Source of the DNA: Psococerastis gibbosa
Lineage: Eukaryota > Arthropoda > Insecta > Psocodea > Psocidae
NCBI GenBank assembly: GCA_963971405.1
Contig: OZ020485.1
Span: forward strand, 11,718,001 to 11,782,000
Reading direction: 5' to 3'
Length of the DNA: 64,000 nucleotides
Of the stretch, positions 23,756 to 34,329 are shown piece by piece (position 1 is the stretch's first letter; each line of letters opens with the position of its first letter). Both the position numbers and the translations under genes were made by a program. The notes under the pieces were generated by a model, which did not search any database, had not been told where the DNA came from, and saw only the letters and a program-made list of their open reading frames with translations.

Positions 23756-23818
23756 AGAGCCATGGTTGGCTGCGGAGCCATGGTTGGCTGCGGAGCCATG
23801 GTTGGCTGCGGAGCCAGG
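23756..23818. repeat. Three-copy 18-bp tandem repeat
   Basis: GAGCCATGGTTGGCTGCG is repeated three times without change, followed by a partial GAGCCA unit. Confidence 0.9.
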
Positions 23819-24394
23819 GGTTCCCTGGCCTAGAAAATCAAACTGTCATCAATATGTACAGTATGTCTGATCCAGAGAGAATTTTAGCCGTCCGTGAAGG
23901 TAAAGAAAAAGCAATAATGTGAAAATAACAGCTTTTGATATTTTGTGCTCCTAATGGGGTCACGTCGTATGAAAGTTTCGTTTGTATTGTAAAAGGGGTG
24001 GGTTTACCTCTTTTCATAATTCCCAGAAGAGCCTTTGTGTCTAATAATAATAGTAATTATTTCTTCAGACTGTGCACTATTTTTGAATACTTATTACTAA
24101 AGCACCCTGTTATAAAGCAATCTAAATTTTCTGCAACACATGTTGCTTGATGAAAATGAAAATATATTGTGTAATCCTGTCCAGAGTCTGGTTTTATCTT
24201 GATTGATGATTCTCAATTTTCGAAACTAAATAACTAATGTACTGGAGAGTTCCCTCTTTAACCTAATTTAGGGTTTAAAATTTAAATCTATGACAGTTCC
24301 GAATGACGCTACTGTCACTTCGTGTGGGAGATGGTCGTTGGAAATTGGCCATGGTGTCAGTTTTGGCTTAGTTGTTTCCAACATTTTCTGTTGG

Positions 24395-24671
24395 AACATA
24401 AATAATTAGATTACTCGTGACTTCGTGGTATTTCATTTTAATAAACAAAAAATAACAAAAACTTAGAGTTTTAGAAAAACTTGTTATAACAACCCGAATT
24501 AGTAAAACCCAAATAATCGTTAAGAAATTAACTTTGTCTGTAAAGTTAAAAGTAAAGTTTGTAAAGTTTGTAAAGTTAATTTCTTAACGATTATTTGGGT
24601 TTTACTAATTCGGGTTGTTATAACAAGTTTTTCTAAAACTCTAAGTTTTTGTTATTTTTTGTTTATTTTCT
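24395..24671. mobile_element. Palindromic insert, second copy, with direct-repeat flanks
   Basis: Left end ATAAATAATTAGATTACTCG and right end TTATTTTTTGTTTATT match the 2891-3049 insert in inverted orientation, but the inner arms are longer (AACCCAAATAATCGTTAAGA and its complement) with a (GTAAAGTTT)n loop. ATTTTCTGTTGG occurs at 24383-24394 and again at 24665-24676, so a duplicated target is likely; the exact edge is ambiguous by a few bases. Confidence 0.82.
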
Positions 24672-24705
24672 GTTGGCATGAGATTGGCTCCTTAGCTGAC
24701 TGTAT

Positions 24706-25572
24706 TGCTTTCCAATTTATACGTAGTATAAGGAAAGCTTTGTGATGGTCGAAATTTTCGATTCCGAGATTTCAACGGATTTACACGTTTTAAGGTCCCA
24801 GGAACCCAAAAAAGTGGTTTTTACGAAATGTCGGTCTGTCTGTCTGTCTGTCTATCTGTTCGTCGATTTCCGGGCAAACTACTTGGATGATTTTGATGAA
24901 ATTCGGCATGTAGGTTTACGAAAATCATACGTCGGGACCATTTTTTTTTTTTTTGGGCTAACTCAATTTGGGGGGTTTTTATTTTCAAAAAACTTCAAAA
25001 AAACGTCTAAAAAAATTATTTCCAAAAACGGCTCCAACGATTTCCTTTAAATTCACATATATTGTAGCTGTTGTTAATGTTGATAAAATGCGGGGGTCGC
25101 TTGCCCGTTGATAGTTTGCTTCTGGGGGTAAAAAAATAAGAATAACTAAATTTTAATGAAAAATGACTAAAATTTAATTTTTCTGCGACACCTTTCTATC
25201 GATGATTTCTACCTTCAGGTATGTTTTAGGTGTTAAATTGAGTAACAAAACCGTATAGGCTGCTTTCCCAAAAATGTATAAATGTATTTGGTTTTGTAAA
25301 AAAAAATGTTTTTTTGAAAAAATGATTGAAAGTTCACGCTCAAATGCATTGTGTGCCCTGCCAGTATTGCTCTGTGGTAATGTGTTGGTCTGTCCTATCT
25401 AGAATTTACCTCACCACCAGTGACGTCAGGTGGATAACCCCCCCCCCCCCCCCCCCGAGATATCGGAAATTTAACCATAGGAAAATTATTCACCATGCAA
25501 TTACTCATTTTCTCTATTTACTAATTTTTATAAATTGGAAAGCATGTTCGAGTAAACTCGGACGGGTTCGTT
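24706..25572 (+). mobile_element. HINE-like element, full length (867 bp)
   Basis: 5' TGCTTTCCAATTTATACGTA is complementary to TATAAATTGGAAAGCA near 25530. Inside are GTCTGTCTGTCTGTCT at 24835 and a run of about 18 C at 25439-25456. The 3' hairpin GTTCGAGTAAACTCGGAC is followed by a mutated tail. Only short frames are present, so it is non-autonomous. Confidence 0.88.
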
Positions 25573-25744
25573 GTTAATAGAGGGCTGCATGTTGCTGAAG
25601 GATGTTTTCTTGTTTTCTGAACAAGGTAGGTTGTTAGCAATTTTATATCAACAAATAACTGCAGTTCAAATTAAGATGGATCCACTATAGTATATAGTAT
25701 TACCCATTGTTTCTCATTTGGTTGCAATCTACAGTAGAGATACT

Positions 25745-26080
25745 CAGAGGTGGCCTTAGGGGGTGGCGAACAGGGCAATCGCCCGGGGCCTCGCTCTTGC
25801 AGGGGCCTCGCGCAGCAAGCCAAGCAAATTAAAAAATATATATAGATCTTTTTAACTATTGTAAATTTTTTATGTAAAACTTTTGAAGCATATCAATTAT
25901 TGTCTCTAAAAAACGTCAAACCATTGGGTTAGAGACTTAGAGCCTCCCAAGAAACTAAATACTAAAAAGGTGTTATTAGTGGATCAAATTACAAATACTT
26001 AAATTAAACAACCAGCAGACCTACTTTCGCATCACAAGCTTTTCACGAAGGACAAAGGGCAATGGGCAAGGCCGCCACTG
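25745..26080. mobile_element. hAT-like non-autonomous element
   Basis: Ends CAGAGGTGGCCTTAGG and GGCCGCCACTG are inverted repeats of the CAGRGGCGGCC type common in hAT elements. Flanked by TAGAGATACT and TATAGATACT (9 of 10 identical). Family shared with 46282-47230. The interior is AT-rich and non-coding. Confidence 0.78.
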
Positions 26081-26144
26081 TATAGATACTGCTTATTCGT
26101 ATTTAAGTACAGTTCTTTTTTTATTAACCGCGTACCTTTATCTT

Positions 26145-26375
26145 CTTCATCTAATGCCGCCTGCGCAGCGTGAGGAAGTCCTCTCGGACCCATTTTTTGT
26201 AGAGATCTCGGTTGGTTGCCAATCCTTTCAGTTTACGCTACGCTAAGCCTCTTCCCCCACTTGTCTACCAAACTCGGTTATTGTTTCTTCCATTGTAGTC
26301 CTGGCACGCAGGGCTACTTCCTTGAGGCTTTGCTTCTGACAGCCTCCTTATCAACCTCTCTTAACCCATTCTTGT
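26145..26375 (-). pseudogene. Possible LINE polymerase tail fragment
   Basis: Minus strand gives LKGLATNRDLYKKWVREDFL near 26190, reminiscent of the tail of reverse transcriptases (an LA.DR..WR..V pattern), with frameshifts upstream. Weak, because the block is short. Confidence 0.4.
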
Positions 26376-26552
26376 GGCAAGCCTAGTTGTTTATTTTTCA
26401 TACGCTCTTCACGGAAACGATCGTCTTGGCCGCTATCCCACCTGGTTTTTCCGGCTATCCGTACCTATCTCTGAAACCTAATTTTATTTGTTGCAGATTG
26501 ATAAAAGATGTGAATTTTTGCACGGAAAAGTACCATAAATTCGGGGGCCGCC

Positions 26553-26880
26553 ATGTTGGAAATGCGGTTATTGAGTCAATTCAGCTCCGGGGAGACGATG
26601 CCGAAGGAGTCTCCTGCCACGAGCGGAGCCGTCAGCACGACCACGACGGCAACGACGCCGCGTCGCCGCGGCGACGAAGGTCGCAGTGGCAGGAGCAGCG
26701 CGCGTGGCGGCGCCTCCAGCTCCGGCACGAGCCACCGGAAGCACCGCTCCCGCTCTGACACGCATTGCGAGGAGAAACCCAAAAAGAAGAAGCATCGGCT
26801 GGGCTCGTCAAGCACCTCGTTGGTGTCACTACCCAACACCATCAAACTTTCAATGCTCAATAGCGGGCTAATGCCACTCG
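26553..26880 (+). CDS. First coding exon of an unrecognised gene, Ser/Arg/Lys-rich N-terminus
   Basis: The start sits in GGGGGCCGCCATGTTGG, an excellent Kozak context, and the exon ends CCACTCG|GTAAGT at 26880/26881, phase 1. It encodes 109 residues: MLEMRLLSQFSSGETMPKES, then Thr/Arg/Ser-rich low complexity (TTTTATTPRRRGDEG), then KHRSRSDTHCEEKPKKKKHR (a strongly basic stretch that could act as a nuclear localisation signal), and finally SSSTSLVSLPNTIKLSMLN. Base composition is far GC-richer than its surroundings, as in BicD exons. No catalytic domain is visible and I do not recognise the protein. Later exons must lie beyond a long intron; none could be placed in this window, so the first intron may exceed 37 kb. 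An internal Met (MPKES) is an alternative start. Confidence 0.72.
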
Positions 26881-26944
26881 GTAAGTCTCCACAATACAAG
26901 TACTACTTGTACTACAATATTATGCATGCTGATTATACTTGCTT

Positions 26945-27045
26945 GAGGTCCAGCGGTTAAGACGACGGCCCGGTTAGGCGTAGATCATGGGTTCGAATTC
27001 CGCCAAGCCCAGTTTTTCTATATCCTCTAATTTCGGCTGAATATA
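26945..27045 (+). mobile_element. SINE-2 (tRNA-derived) copy
   Basis: GGTCCAGCGGTTAAGACG provides an A box and GGGTTCGAATTCCGCC a one-base-mutated B box; the tail runs through CCCAGTTTTTCTATATCCTC to TCTAATTTCGG. It lies 65 bp into the first intron of the 26553 gene. Confidence 0.85.
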
Positions 27046-27488
27046 CTGTACGTCAGTTCAATACTCCAGGCCGAAAGTTTTATAGAGCTATGAGACAATT
27101 TTTTAATTTGTTTAGTGGAGCTTTATGGGCTAGTGAGTGACGCAACTGGCTTTGGCCAGGAGGTTGGTTCAGGAGCACCCTGTCCATGTTTATAGGACAC
27201 TCCCTCCTCATATATAAACAGCTTTTAGTTGTGTTCATTTTCATAGCTGCGAACGCGTAGAGGGAAAATAGGAAATCGCGTTTCTAGACTCTGTAAACAC
27301 CCCATAGGGCTTCCAATATGTAGATGAAAAAAAATTGAATACAGTTAGGCCTCACTTCAAGCCTCGCGAACCCTGGGTCAGTTAACATTCAAAATTAATA
27401 CATAAGGCCTGATGTAACCGATGCTTGGATGTTTAAAAAAAGACATTTTCACTTGCTGACTGAACCTTTAATATCCGGGTGAGCTTAA

Positions 27489-27932
27489 GGCGGCTATTCC
27501 ACTTGTCAATTTTTCTTCAATTTTGATAATGTCACAGACGGAAAATCATCAATGTTGCATTTATATATTTTTACACGTCATTCGCTCATTCCAATTGTCT
27601 TCAATAATTGACCATTTTTGTTTTCAATTTTTTCCAATTTTGTAAGTTTGCGGTGGGTCTTTCTTTTAATTTTATAATCTACAAGAAACTTTATGATTTA
27701 AATTATGAAATAATTCGTTTGTTCTCAAGAAATTGATTACAATAATTTATCATGTCCAGACGACGCGCCATTGTTTAATTTTAGTTCGTTATTGTTTGCA
27801 AAGCGTGATTTTTTTTACTCTATGATTATTGATCAATTTTAACTTGCGGAAGTTAAAATTGACGATGACATAGAGCAAAGAAAAAATCACATCAATTATT
27901 GAATAAAAATTGACAGCTGGAATAGCCCGTCC
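27489..27932. mobile_element. 444-bp fold-back element, GGCGGCTATTCCAC type
   Basis: Begins GGCGGCTATTCCACTTGTCA and ends TTGACAGCTGGAATAGCCCG. The arms are more diverged than at 21979, and an inner pair (TTGATCAATTTTAACTTGCG, AGTTAAAATTGACG) suggests nesting. Confidence 0.75.
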
Positions 27933-28318
27933 CGAATTTATTGCAAATAATACGGTTTATTCAACCTATTGTATCGTACCTACGTAGATGTAAACGTTTT
28001 CTTACATACACAATGAAAATAAGCTGAATAACCTAAGCTTGTATTCAGGCTTTTCGTGATAAGCTTGCAAGGTGTTCGCGTGTAATTTCCGACACGGTAG
28101 ATACCATGTGAATAATGAAACAGAGTTTTCACGTTACACTTTTAGTATGCTCGTGTGCAATTTCGCCTGTAATAGGCTATTACGCGAATGAAAGGAAAAC
28201 ACACTCAGACCTATATGCTATCACATCAGTTGGCGTTCTTCTTGTCATTTAATTGATTTTGTGTCGCAGTAGTCTGTTTGAATTCAGAGTAAGTTACACC
28301 ACCTATACACCCTTTTTC

Positions 28319-29008
28319 ACGAAAACTTAAATGCTGGCCTTGATCCTTGTTCTGCGCATACGTCAGGACAGTCGAATTGGCTCTACCCTTCCAACGAGGA
28401 AGGTGTACAACTTACAAGTTCCAGAATTTTAAAATATAGCCTAAAAGTAAAACCTCCAGCACTCAATTTTATCAATAGCTTTTCATGGTCCTTAAACATT
28501 ATTAAAAGCCTAAATTCAACCAGTATCTGCGGGATTTTGATCATAGCATACCTACCTATAGGTTTTACTGTTAGGGTATATTTTTAAATTCTGGAATTTT
28601 GACTTTATCAAATGGTGAATTGTTAGGTATTATTAATTATGACAGCTAACTTAATTAGTTACTGTTTTGACTATTTTCAATTATGAAATCAAGAATCTAC
28701 TGAATTGTATTATATGATAAATTTAAAGTTATAGAATTTAAAAATGTAGCCTAAAAGTAAAACCTATAGGTAGGTATGCTATGATCAAAATCCAATAGAT
28801 ACTGGTTGCATTTAGGCTTATAATAATGTTTAAGGACCATGAAAAGCTATTGATAAAAATGAGTGCTGGAGGTTTTACTTTTAGGCTATATTTTAAAATT
28901 CTGGAACATTTAAGTTGTACGCCTTCCTCGTTGGAGGGGTAGAGCGAATTGGACTAAGTCCTGACGCATGCGCAGAACAAGGATCAAGGCCAGCATTTAA
29001 GTTTTCGT
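28319..29008. repeat. 690-bp palindrome with about 270-bp arms
   Basis: Left arm CGAAAACTTAAATGCTGGCC, CTTGATCCTTGTTCTGCGCA and onward returns as its complement at 28930-29008. The arms are about 90% alike and a loop lies near 28620-28710. No coding capacity. It ends about 10 bp before the HINE-like copy at 29018. Confidence 0.9.
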
Positions 29009-29017
29009 CCTTTTTCT

Positions 29018-29689
29018 TGCTTTCCTATTTATATGTTAGTATAAGGAAAGCTATGTGATGGCCGAAATGTTCGATTTCGGGATTTAAGCGGGGCATATCT
29101 TGGAATTTTCAAATATGCCATGTTATATGTCAAATGAAAGCTCTTTTTGAGACCTTTAATTTTATATGCCACTTATGAACCTAGGCCTAAAGGTACAAGC
29201 ACAATCAGCCCAAATGTGGAAACGTGGCATTAATGATATGACCCATTAAATATCGTCAAGAACTGACGGTAAATAACTTACTAACTTACAATAAAATTGA
29301 AATTTGGTAAAGAAATATGCCGCAAGGTCATAGTCAAAAGAGGTAAAAATTAAATGAAAATACCGCTATTGCGCACCATATAAGATAGAAATAAGCTAAG
29401 GGGCACGCTGGGACTTCACCGGGCTATTTGTCGAATCCGTAATTTGGTATGGTGGCGAATATCGGCTAAATAATAATAAAATGTAATTTATTCCTTTCCT
29501 AAAATATCTATACACGTAGTATTAAGGAAATCTTATTATGGTGGTCTGCCCATTATTGAATATGGAAACGTCCCATCGATCAATTCAGTGCTTTGGGATA
29601 GGGAAACTTTAAATTTGAACCTAAATTACAGTACCTATCCTAACTGATAAATGGGAAAGCATGTACGGGTTCACTCGTACCGGTTCTTT
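29018..29689 (+). mobile_element. HINE-like element, variant interior (672 bp)
   Basis: Shares the family start TGCTTTCCTATTTATATG, its inner complement AAGGAAAGC, and the exact end hairpin then CGGTTCTTT, but the middle (GGGCATATCTTGGAATTTTC, AATGAAAGCTCTTTTTGAGA) differs from other copies. Ends are conserved while interiors are exchanged. Confidence 0.82.
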
Positions 29690-30202
29690 ATTAATGCCTA
29701 AGTTATTTAATTGCATACATAATGTAAACTATAACGAAACAGGGAGAATAGTATAATCCGCCCTAGAACTATCCCGTATTTACTGGATTCTTATGCCTTG
29801 ACCATTGACCATAGGAATGGACCATATATTTCTATGCTGTGATACAAAGCACGACCCTTCTCAAATTGTTATTCGGCCACTTGTGACGCCTAACGATATG
29901 GAACTGCTCGCGGGGGTTTACGAAGGGATCAGCGATAAAATTGCACAATATACGGGGGTGGGGCAAAGCTTTACGTGGGGGATTGGGGGGGGGGCGGACG
30001 AGGTGGGGGTAATCTTATCTCCCCACGTCCCCTTTATGACTGGGCTTTAAAACTTTTGATAGTTGTCCTGTTTTGCTGTCATTCCCGTCTGGCGTCAGTT
30101 TCGCGTAAATTTATCTCTGAATTTGAATTGCCGGATATGCTGTACACATTATACACAATACTATAGGTATAGGCTATACAAGGACACACAGTATATACGA
30201 GT
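29690..30202. other. Gene-free, one short open frame of unknown status
   Basis: An 81-residue frame begins at 29805 (IVIRPLVTPNDMELLAGVYE). It has no splice-site context or recognised domain and includes a G-rich run, so it is not called as a gene. Confidence 0.35.
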
Positions 30203-30411
30203 AAATAAATAATAATAAATAAATAAGGAATTTTTTTGTTCTATTACTAAGTCAACCTAGCGGAGTTAGGGCTATAATGCCCTCTCTTACACTCAACTAG
30301 AAAGGCCCTGGACCGCCTGCTTTACATGCCCTCCGAAGCATGGCCCAGAAAATGTAGGGAGTGTAGAACTCGAACCAAAAACCTTTCGGGTGAAAGTTAG
30401 AGTCCGACGAG
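30203..30411 (-). mobile_element. SINE-1 (tRNA-derived) copy
   Basis: Minus strand has CACCCGAAAGGTTTTTGGTT with B box GGTTCGAGTTC, body AGGGCATTATAGCCCTAACT, and a TTATTTATTATTATTTATTT tail. Confidence 0.88.
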
Positions 30412-31079
30412 TATAGTTAGGAAAAATAGTCGTTGGATCAAAAATCATAAAATCTTTAATATGAAAACTGGTTTATTGCACGTGGTCAAGAATACAGTTT
30501 TCACAGTGACAGGGTCTCCCTCGGGGATTTTTTTGAATAAATAGATCCAAAATAGGCTAGTGGGGGTTAACCATTTTGTCAGCAGTCAAGTTCTGGGTTT
30601 TATGACTGTCTTATTGATATTCTGTGACACAGGGGGGTCAAATAGTGGGGGTTTACGTATTTTGACAGCGAAACACTTCATATTTTGCAGACGAAGACTT
30701 ATTCATAAAACTATATAAACAGGGGGGCTCGGGGTTGTTTTATTTTATTTTTATAAATAAGAGCATAATAGTGAGTTTCTTGATAACAAGAATTCGTAGT
30801 AAGACTTATTTGTTGGATGGATACACATCTTTATCACAATACTGTCCCCTCCCCCCCCCCCCCTTAACCTCCTCCCCCCTCTTCTTCTCTTGTTTCTTCT
30901 CTATTTAATTTTAAGCATCTATCTATTAATACAATATGTTTGTTTTTAAGGTTAGCATGAAAAGAAGACTTTATAGCCTTATTGTTCGCCTTTTGTTTTG
31001 TTATTATTCAATAAAGTCTTTTTCAATTCAATTCAATTCAATACCGCCAATTTCGACAGGGGGGGGGGGGGTTGAACTC

Positions 31080-31334
31080 CTTAAACCTCCTTCAACTTTC
31101 CTTCGTGCCCACCGCCAAGATCTTCCCAGAGCAGTGTACGTCGCTAACTTTAGATGCAGAACACAGCACAATTATCTCCAGGGCCACCTAAACTTAAATT
31201 GGCCTAATTCATTCCGACGAATTTCCGCTCTTCACTCAAACCATCTCTGGCAAGACATAGTGGACGTTGAGAGAGCGGATAACAACCTTAAAAAATACAA
31301 GTATCCCTCTACTGGCAGATGTGACGCCCGATAG
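31080..31334 (+). pseudogene. LINE ORF2 C-terminal fragment
   Basis: Open frame to a TAG-like end at 31334 reading LRAHRQDLPRAVYVANFRCR, TQHNYLQGHLNL, then diverging. The L.R....FR.RT.HN.L..HL pattern is typical of the region following RNase H in LINE polymerases. The zinc-finger part expected next is missing, suggesting a deletion. Preceded by a poly-G run at 31061. Confidence 0.55.
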
Positions 31335-31613
31335 CTGAAACGTCAAGAGCGGGCGTTGTTACAGTTAAAACAATTCCACCGGGGGAGACCCCTTTCGCGT
31401 GTAAAAATATTATGGTGACCCACTCAAAAATATTTGGCTATGCCCGGGTGACATCGGTCTACTGTATGTGCAAGCTTTAAGTCCAGCCCTCTGCCTTAAC
31501 AATTTTCGTATAAGCGCCCACGGCTCAGACCAAGAACCCCCATAACAAAATATATGTACGTACCTTGCGGCTGCGTCAATGCAATTGGTAGTTCCTGCCA
31601 GGCCTTATCTATT

Positions 31614-31880
31614 ATAGTAGTAGTAGTAGTAGTAGTAGTGTTCGTCTGGTTAATAACGACTTAGGCCTCATATTTGAGCCCATAGAGCGACCCCGACTTG
31701 ACTGTCCTATGCCAGCCCATAGGACAGTGGACCTCCTGATTATAGTGGATTCCGAACCACTTGGGAAACACAGTGAAGTCACACGATTAGTTCGGAGGTG
31801 ACCAGGACAAGTCCTACCATGTTTCCCTAACGGCACTGTGCACACGACCAAGTTGTCTGCAGCTTTGAACCTGCTCTGGT
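31614..31880 (-). mobile_element. SINE-core type B, with (ACT)n tail
   Basis: Minus strand: AACTTGGTCGTGTGCACAGT in the head, then core GTGGTTCGGAATCCACTATA and ATCAGGAGGTCCACTGTCC, then GGGGTCGCTCTATGGGC, ending in about 8 ACT repeats at 31614-31638. Same type at 42838 and 58080. Confidence 0.88.
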
Positions 31881-32474
31881 ATCTACGAATTATAGTAGTA
31901 TTACGTTCGTTTGTAGACTAGAGACTTGATTCTCTGTAAACATGCATGGTATTATAATTATAACAGACTGTAATATCGAAGCAACTGTTAGATATCCCCA
32001 ATATAGATACAGTATGCGTTCTCAATATCTCGTGCAATATTAATTAATATTGGTTGCACTTTCGGACACGGTCAAACTCGTCATTTGCATTGCCTGTGGG
32101 TGGTGTTTAAATTAAATTTAATTGACTTTGGGAAATGCTCCCTCCATTGAAATTATATAATCCCAGAAATTTATGCACCATGCATCATTATTTATTTCTG
32201 ATTCTGACATTAGCTAATAGAGCTATAGTGAAGCTTTTCTTTGTCTGATATCTGTGTATCATGCTGTTGTTGTATACTAAGTGTTTGTTCAAAATATCTA
32301 ATGCACTTACTGTCCAAAAAAATTATTTGTGAAAGAATCTATTGTGCGAATATACAAAAATAAGAAATCGATGGAAACAGTAAATCACAACCATACCACT
32401 CGATACATTCAAACACAACCACTAATACAGATCAGACCTAAAACTACCTTAATACAGAGACAAACAGAACCATA

Positions 32475-33510
32475 CTGTATTTTAAAATGGATCAATTTGA
32501 ATGTAAACAGTTAATTTCGAAGTTAAGGGCATTCAGACCACAGAAAAGAGTGGTAAGTCTTACCTAAGGAAGCAGGCCCAGTAAGAGGAAGATGGAAAGC
32601 TAAAGCAGTGAACCTGAATCAACATTTTCGCATAAACCGTTTGGTAAGGCAAGCAAATTCACTAGCTGGCAAGAATGATGATCTTAAACATTTGCAAACT
32701 ATTTAAGGAAGTTGAAAGTTATATCAGTGATTTATTGTCAGATTTGCGTCAATTCTGATATAACAGAGTCTAGGAGTCCGTCGAGGTATAAAATCAACAA
32801 AAATATGATAAGGAAAAAAGACGCCAATAATACTACGCGATCTCGACGAATGTGATGAAAGTATATATATATAATTACGTATATTCATCCTAGAATGATT
32901 GCTGACTGTTAAGCTTGGACACCCTGCGACAAGAAATATTAGAGCTTGATGGTCGTTACCAAATGCCCAAGGAGAGCCTCCGCATATTTATCACTAGGCG
33001 TCTTCACTTCAGGTAAATTAACAATCTGTGCTCTGTAGTTACCATTTATGAAAAGTAGTTCCGAGAGAAATGAATTTCAATTTGCTGATATTAGTATTTT
33101 GGTCTGATAGATACAATACTTCTCCATAATATAAAGAAATCAATGTAATCAATTAGTACTCGCATCAGAACTCATTGTGAAAATGTTTTTCTTGGTTAAG
33201 TTTTACGTAATAAAATAAAAAACACAACCAGTCGGTTGAGGATACAAAGAAGTCACAATGTCAATGCTGTGCAGATTTAAGATGTTTGACAAAATACAAC
33301 GTCTTGGTCGAGTCACCACGCACGCTTTCTTGGCGTTATAAGTATTTACAAGGAATCCGGAACGCCAGGTCTGAAAGAAAGCGCATTGTGTACCTTGACG
33401 AGACCCTTATTGGTGTGATACACAGAAACTCTTTTCTGTGGCCTGAACGCTCTTAAGTTAACTTTCTACTTTCAAGTTGATCCATTTTATAACACAGTAT
33501 GGTAAGATGA
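32475..33510 (+). mobile_element. Remnant DNA transposon with inverted flanks and a Tc1/mariner-like DDE fragment
   Basis: 33328-33426 reads SWRYKYLQGIRNARSERKRI followed by VYLDET, the first catalytic-Asp motif of Tc1/mariner-type DDE transposases (Asp at 33397). The frame stops soon after. Near-complementary segments flank it: ACCATACTGTATTTTAAAAT at 32470-32490 with AGACCACAGAAAAGAGT at 32536-32552, against CTCTTTTCTGTGGCCTGA at 33429 and its continuation to 33510. The second and third catalytic acids were not found, so the copy is inactive. Confidence 0.6.
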
Positions 33511-34127
33511 AAATTTTATAAATTTCTCAAATTCAAGAAACGCACTAATAATATTTATAACAATTAATATTGCTTTCATTTTGTTTTATGATGATCCTAA
33601 AACCGTTCCACTAACGTTGCTACAGTAGTTGAAGACAATTAACTAACATTCAGAAAATTTTAATTTTAATTTTGACATTGGAGTCGTGAATTCGTAAAAA
33701 GTGCAACAGATCGACAATTTTAGCTAAAAAAATAAGCAATGTCCAGTTGTGACCTTAATGCATTAAATTTTGGATGGAACCCCCATAAGTTTTGTGTATA
33801 CAAACACATGCAAAGTAGTTCTATCTGATTTGAAAATGCAGCATAGGGAATTTACATGGAGAGGCGGGACTTGGGAAGGCATTACGGGATATTCTATTGT
33901 GCATTTGCAAACTTTTCTGGGCAAACAGTATATTAAAATACAAGTATATTATCAGAGAGTTTGGTTTTCGATGCAGGGTTAGACAGAGAGGTTAGAGGCT
34001 ATGGTTATGGTTAGGCATCCGTGTGCGGTTTATGCTTTTCCTCCTCATGTTAGTGTATTTATTCTGTTATAGTGTTATATGGAAATATTCTGTGTGTTAC
34101 TGTATTTATCTGATGCTTATCTTATGT
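33511..34127. other. No recognisable feature
   Basis: AT-rich. The short frame at 33770-33982 has no supporting context. Confidence 0.4.
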
Positions 34128-34325
34128 ATCTATGTTATGTTTTACCCAAGCTTTCAATTGTTTTTTGAATGCTGTCATGTTTTCGATTGCTTTTAAATTT
34201 ATGTTTAATCTGTTGTAATGTTTGATTCCCACGTATTGCATTTGGTGTTGTATTAGTGTGGTTCTTGCACGTTGCTGCAGAAGTGGGCCTGTTGCCTTCT
34301 TGTATCATAGGGGTGTTCATATAGG
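34128..34325 (-). pseudogene. LINE reverse-transcriptase C-terminus
   Basis: Minus strand, with one frame change near 34230: HPYDTRRQQAHFCSN, then VGIKHYNRLNINLKAIENMT and AFKKQLKAWVK. H.Y.TR followed by YN.L...LK......FK..LK.WL is the standard end of a LINE polymerase. Dead by frameshift and 5' truncation. Confidence 0.75.
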
Positions 34326-34329
34326 GGTA

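Noticed and set aside
24742-25050. 102-codon frame repeated at 37541 and 45071
   Set aside because: Frame lies inside the HINE-like repeat, includes the (GTCT)n microsatellite and is not kept open in other copies.
26568-26899. Minus-strand frames opposite the 26553 exon
   Set aside because: GC-rich shadow frames; only the plus frame has Kozak context and a splice donor.
29805-30050. 81-residue plus-strand frame (IVIRPLVTPNDMELLAGVYE)
   Set aside because: No splice sites, domain or family match, and it runs through a low-complexity G-rich tract; kept only as a remark.
30936-31080. N-terminal part of the 132-codon frame before the LINE fragment
   Set aside because: AT-rich and simple-repeat sequence (AATTC)n upstream of the LINE match; not part of the protein.
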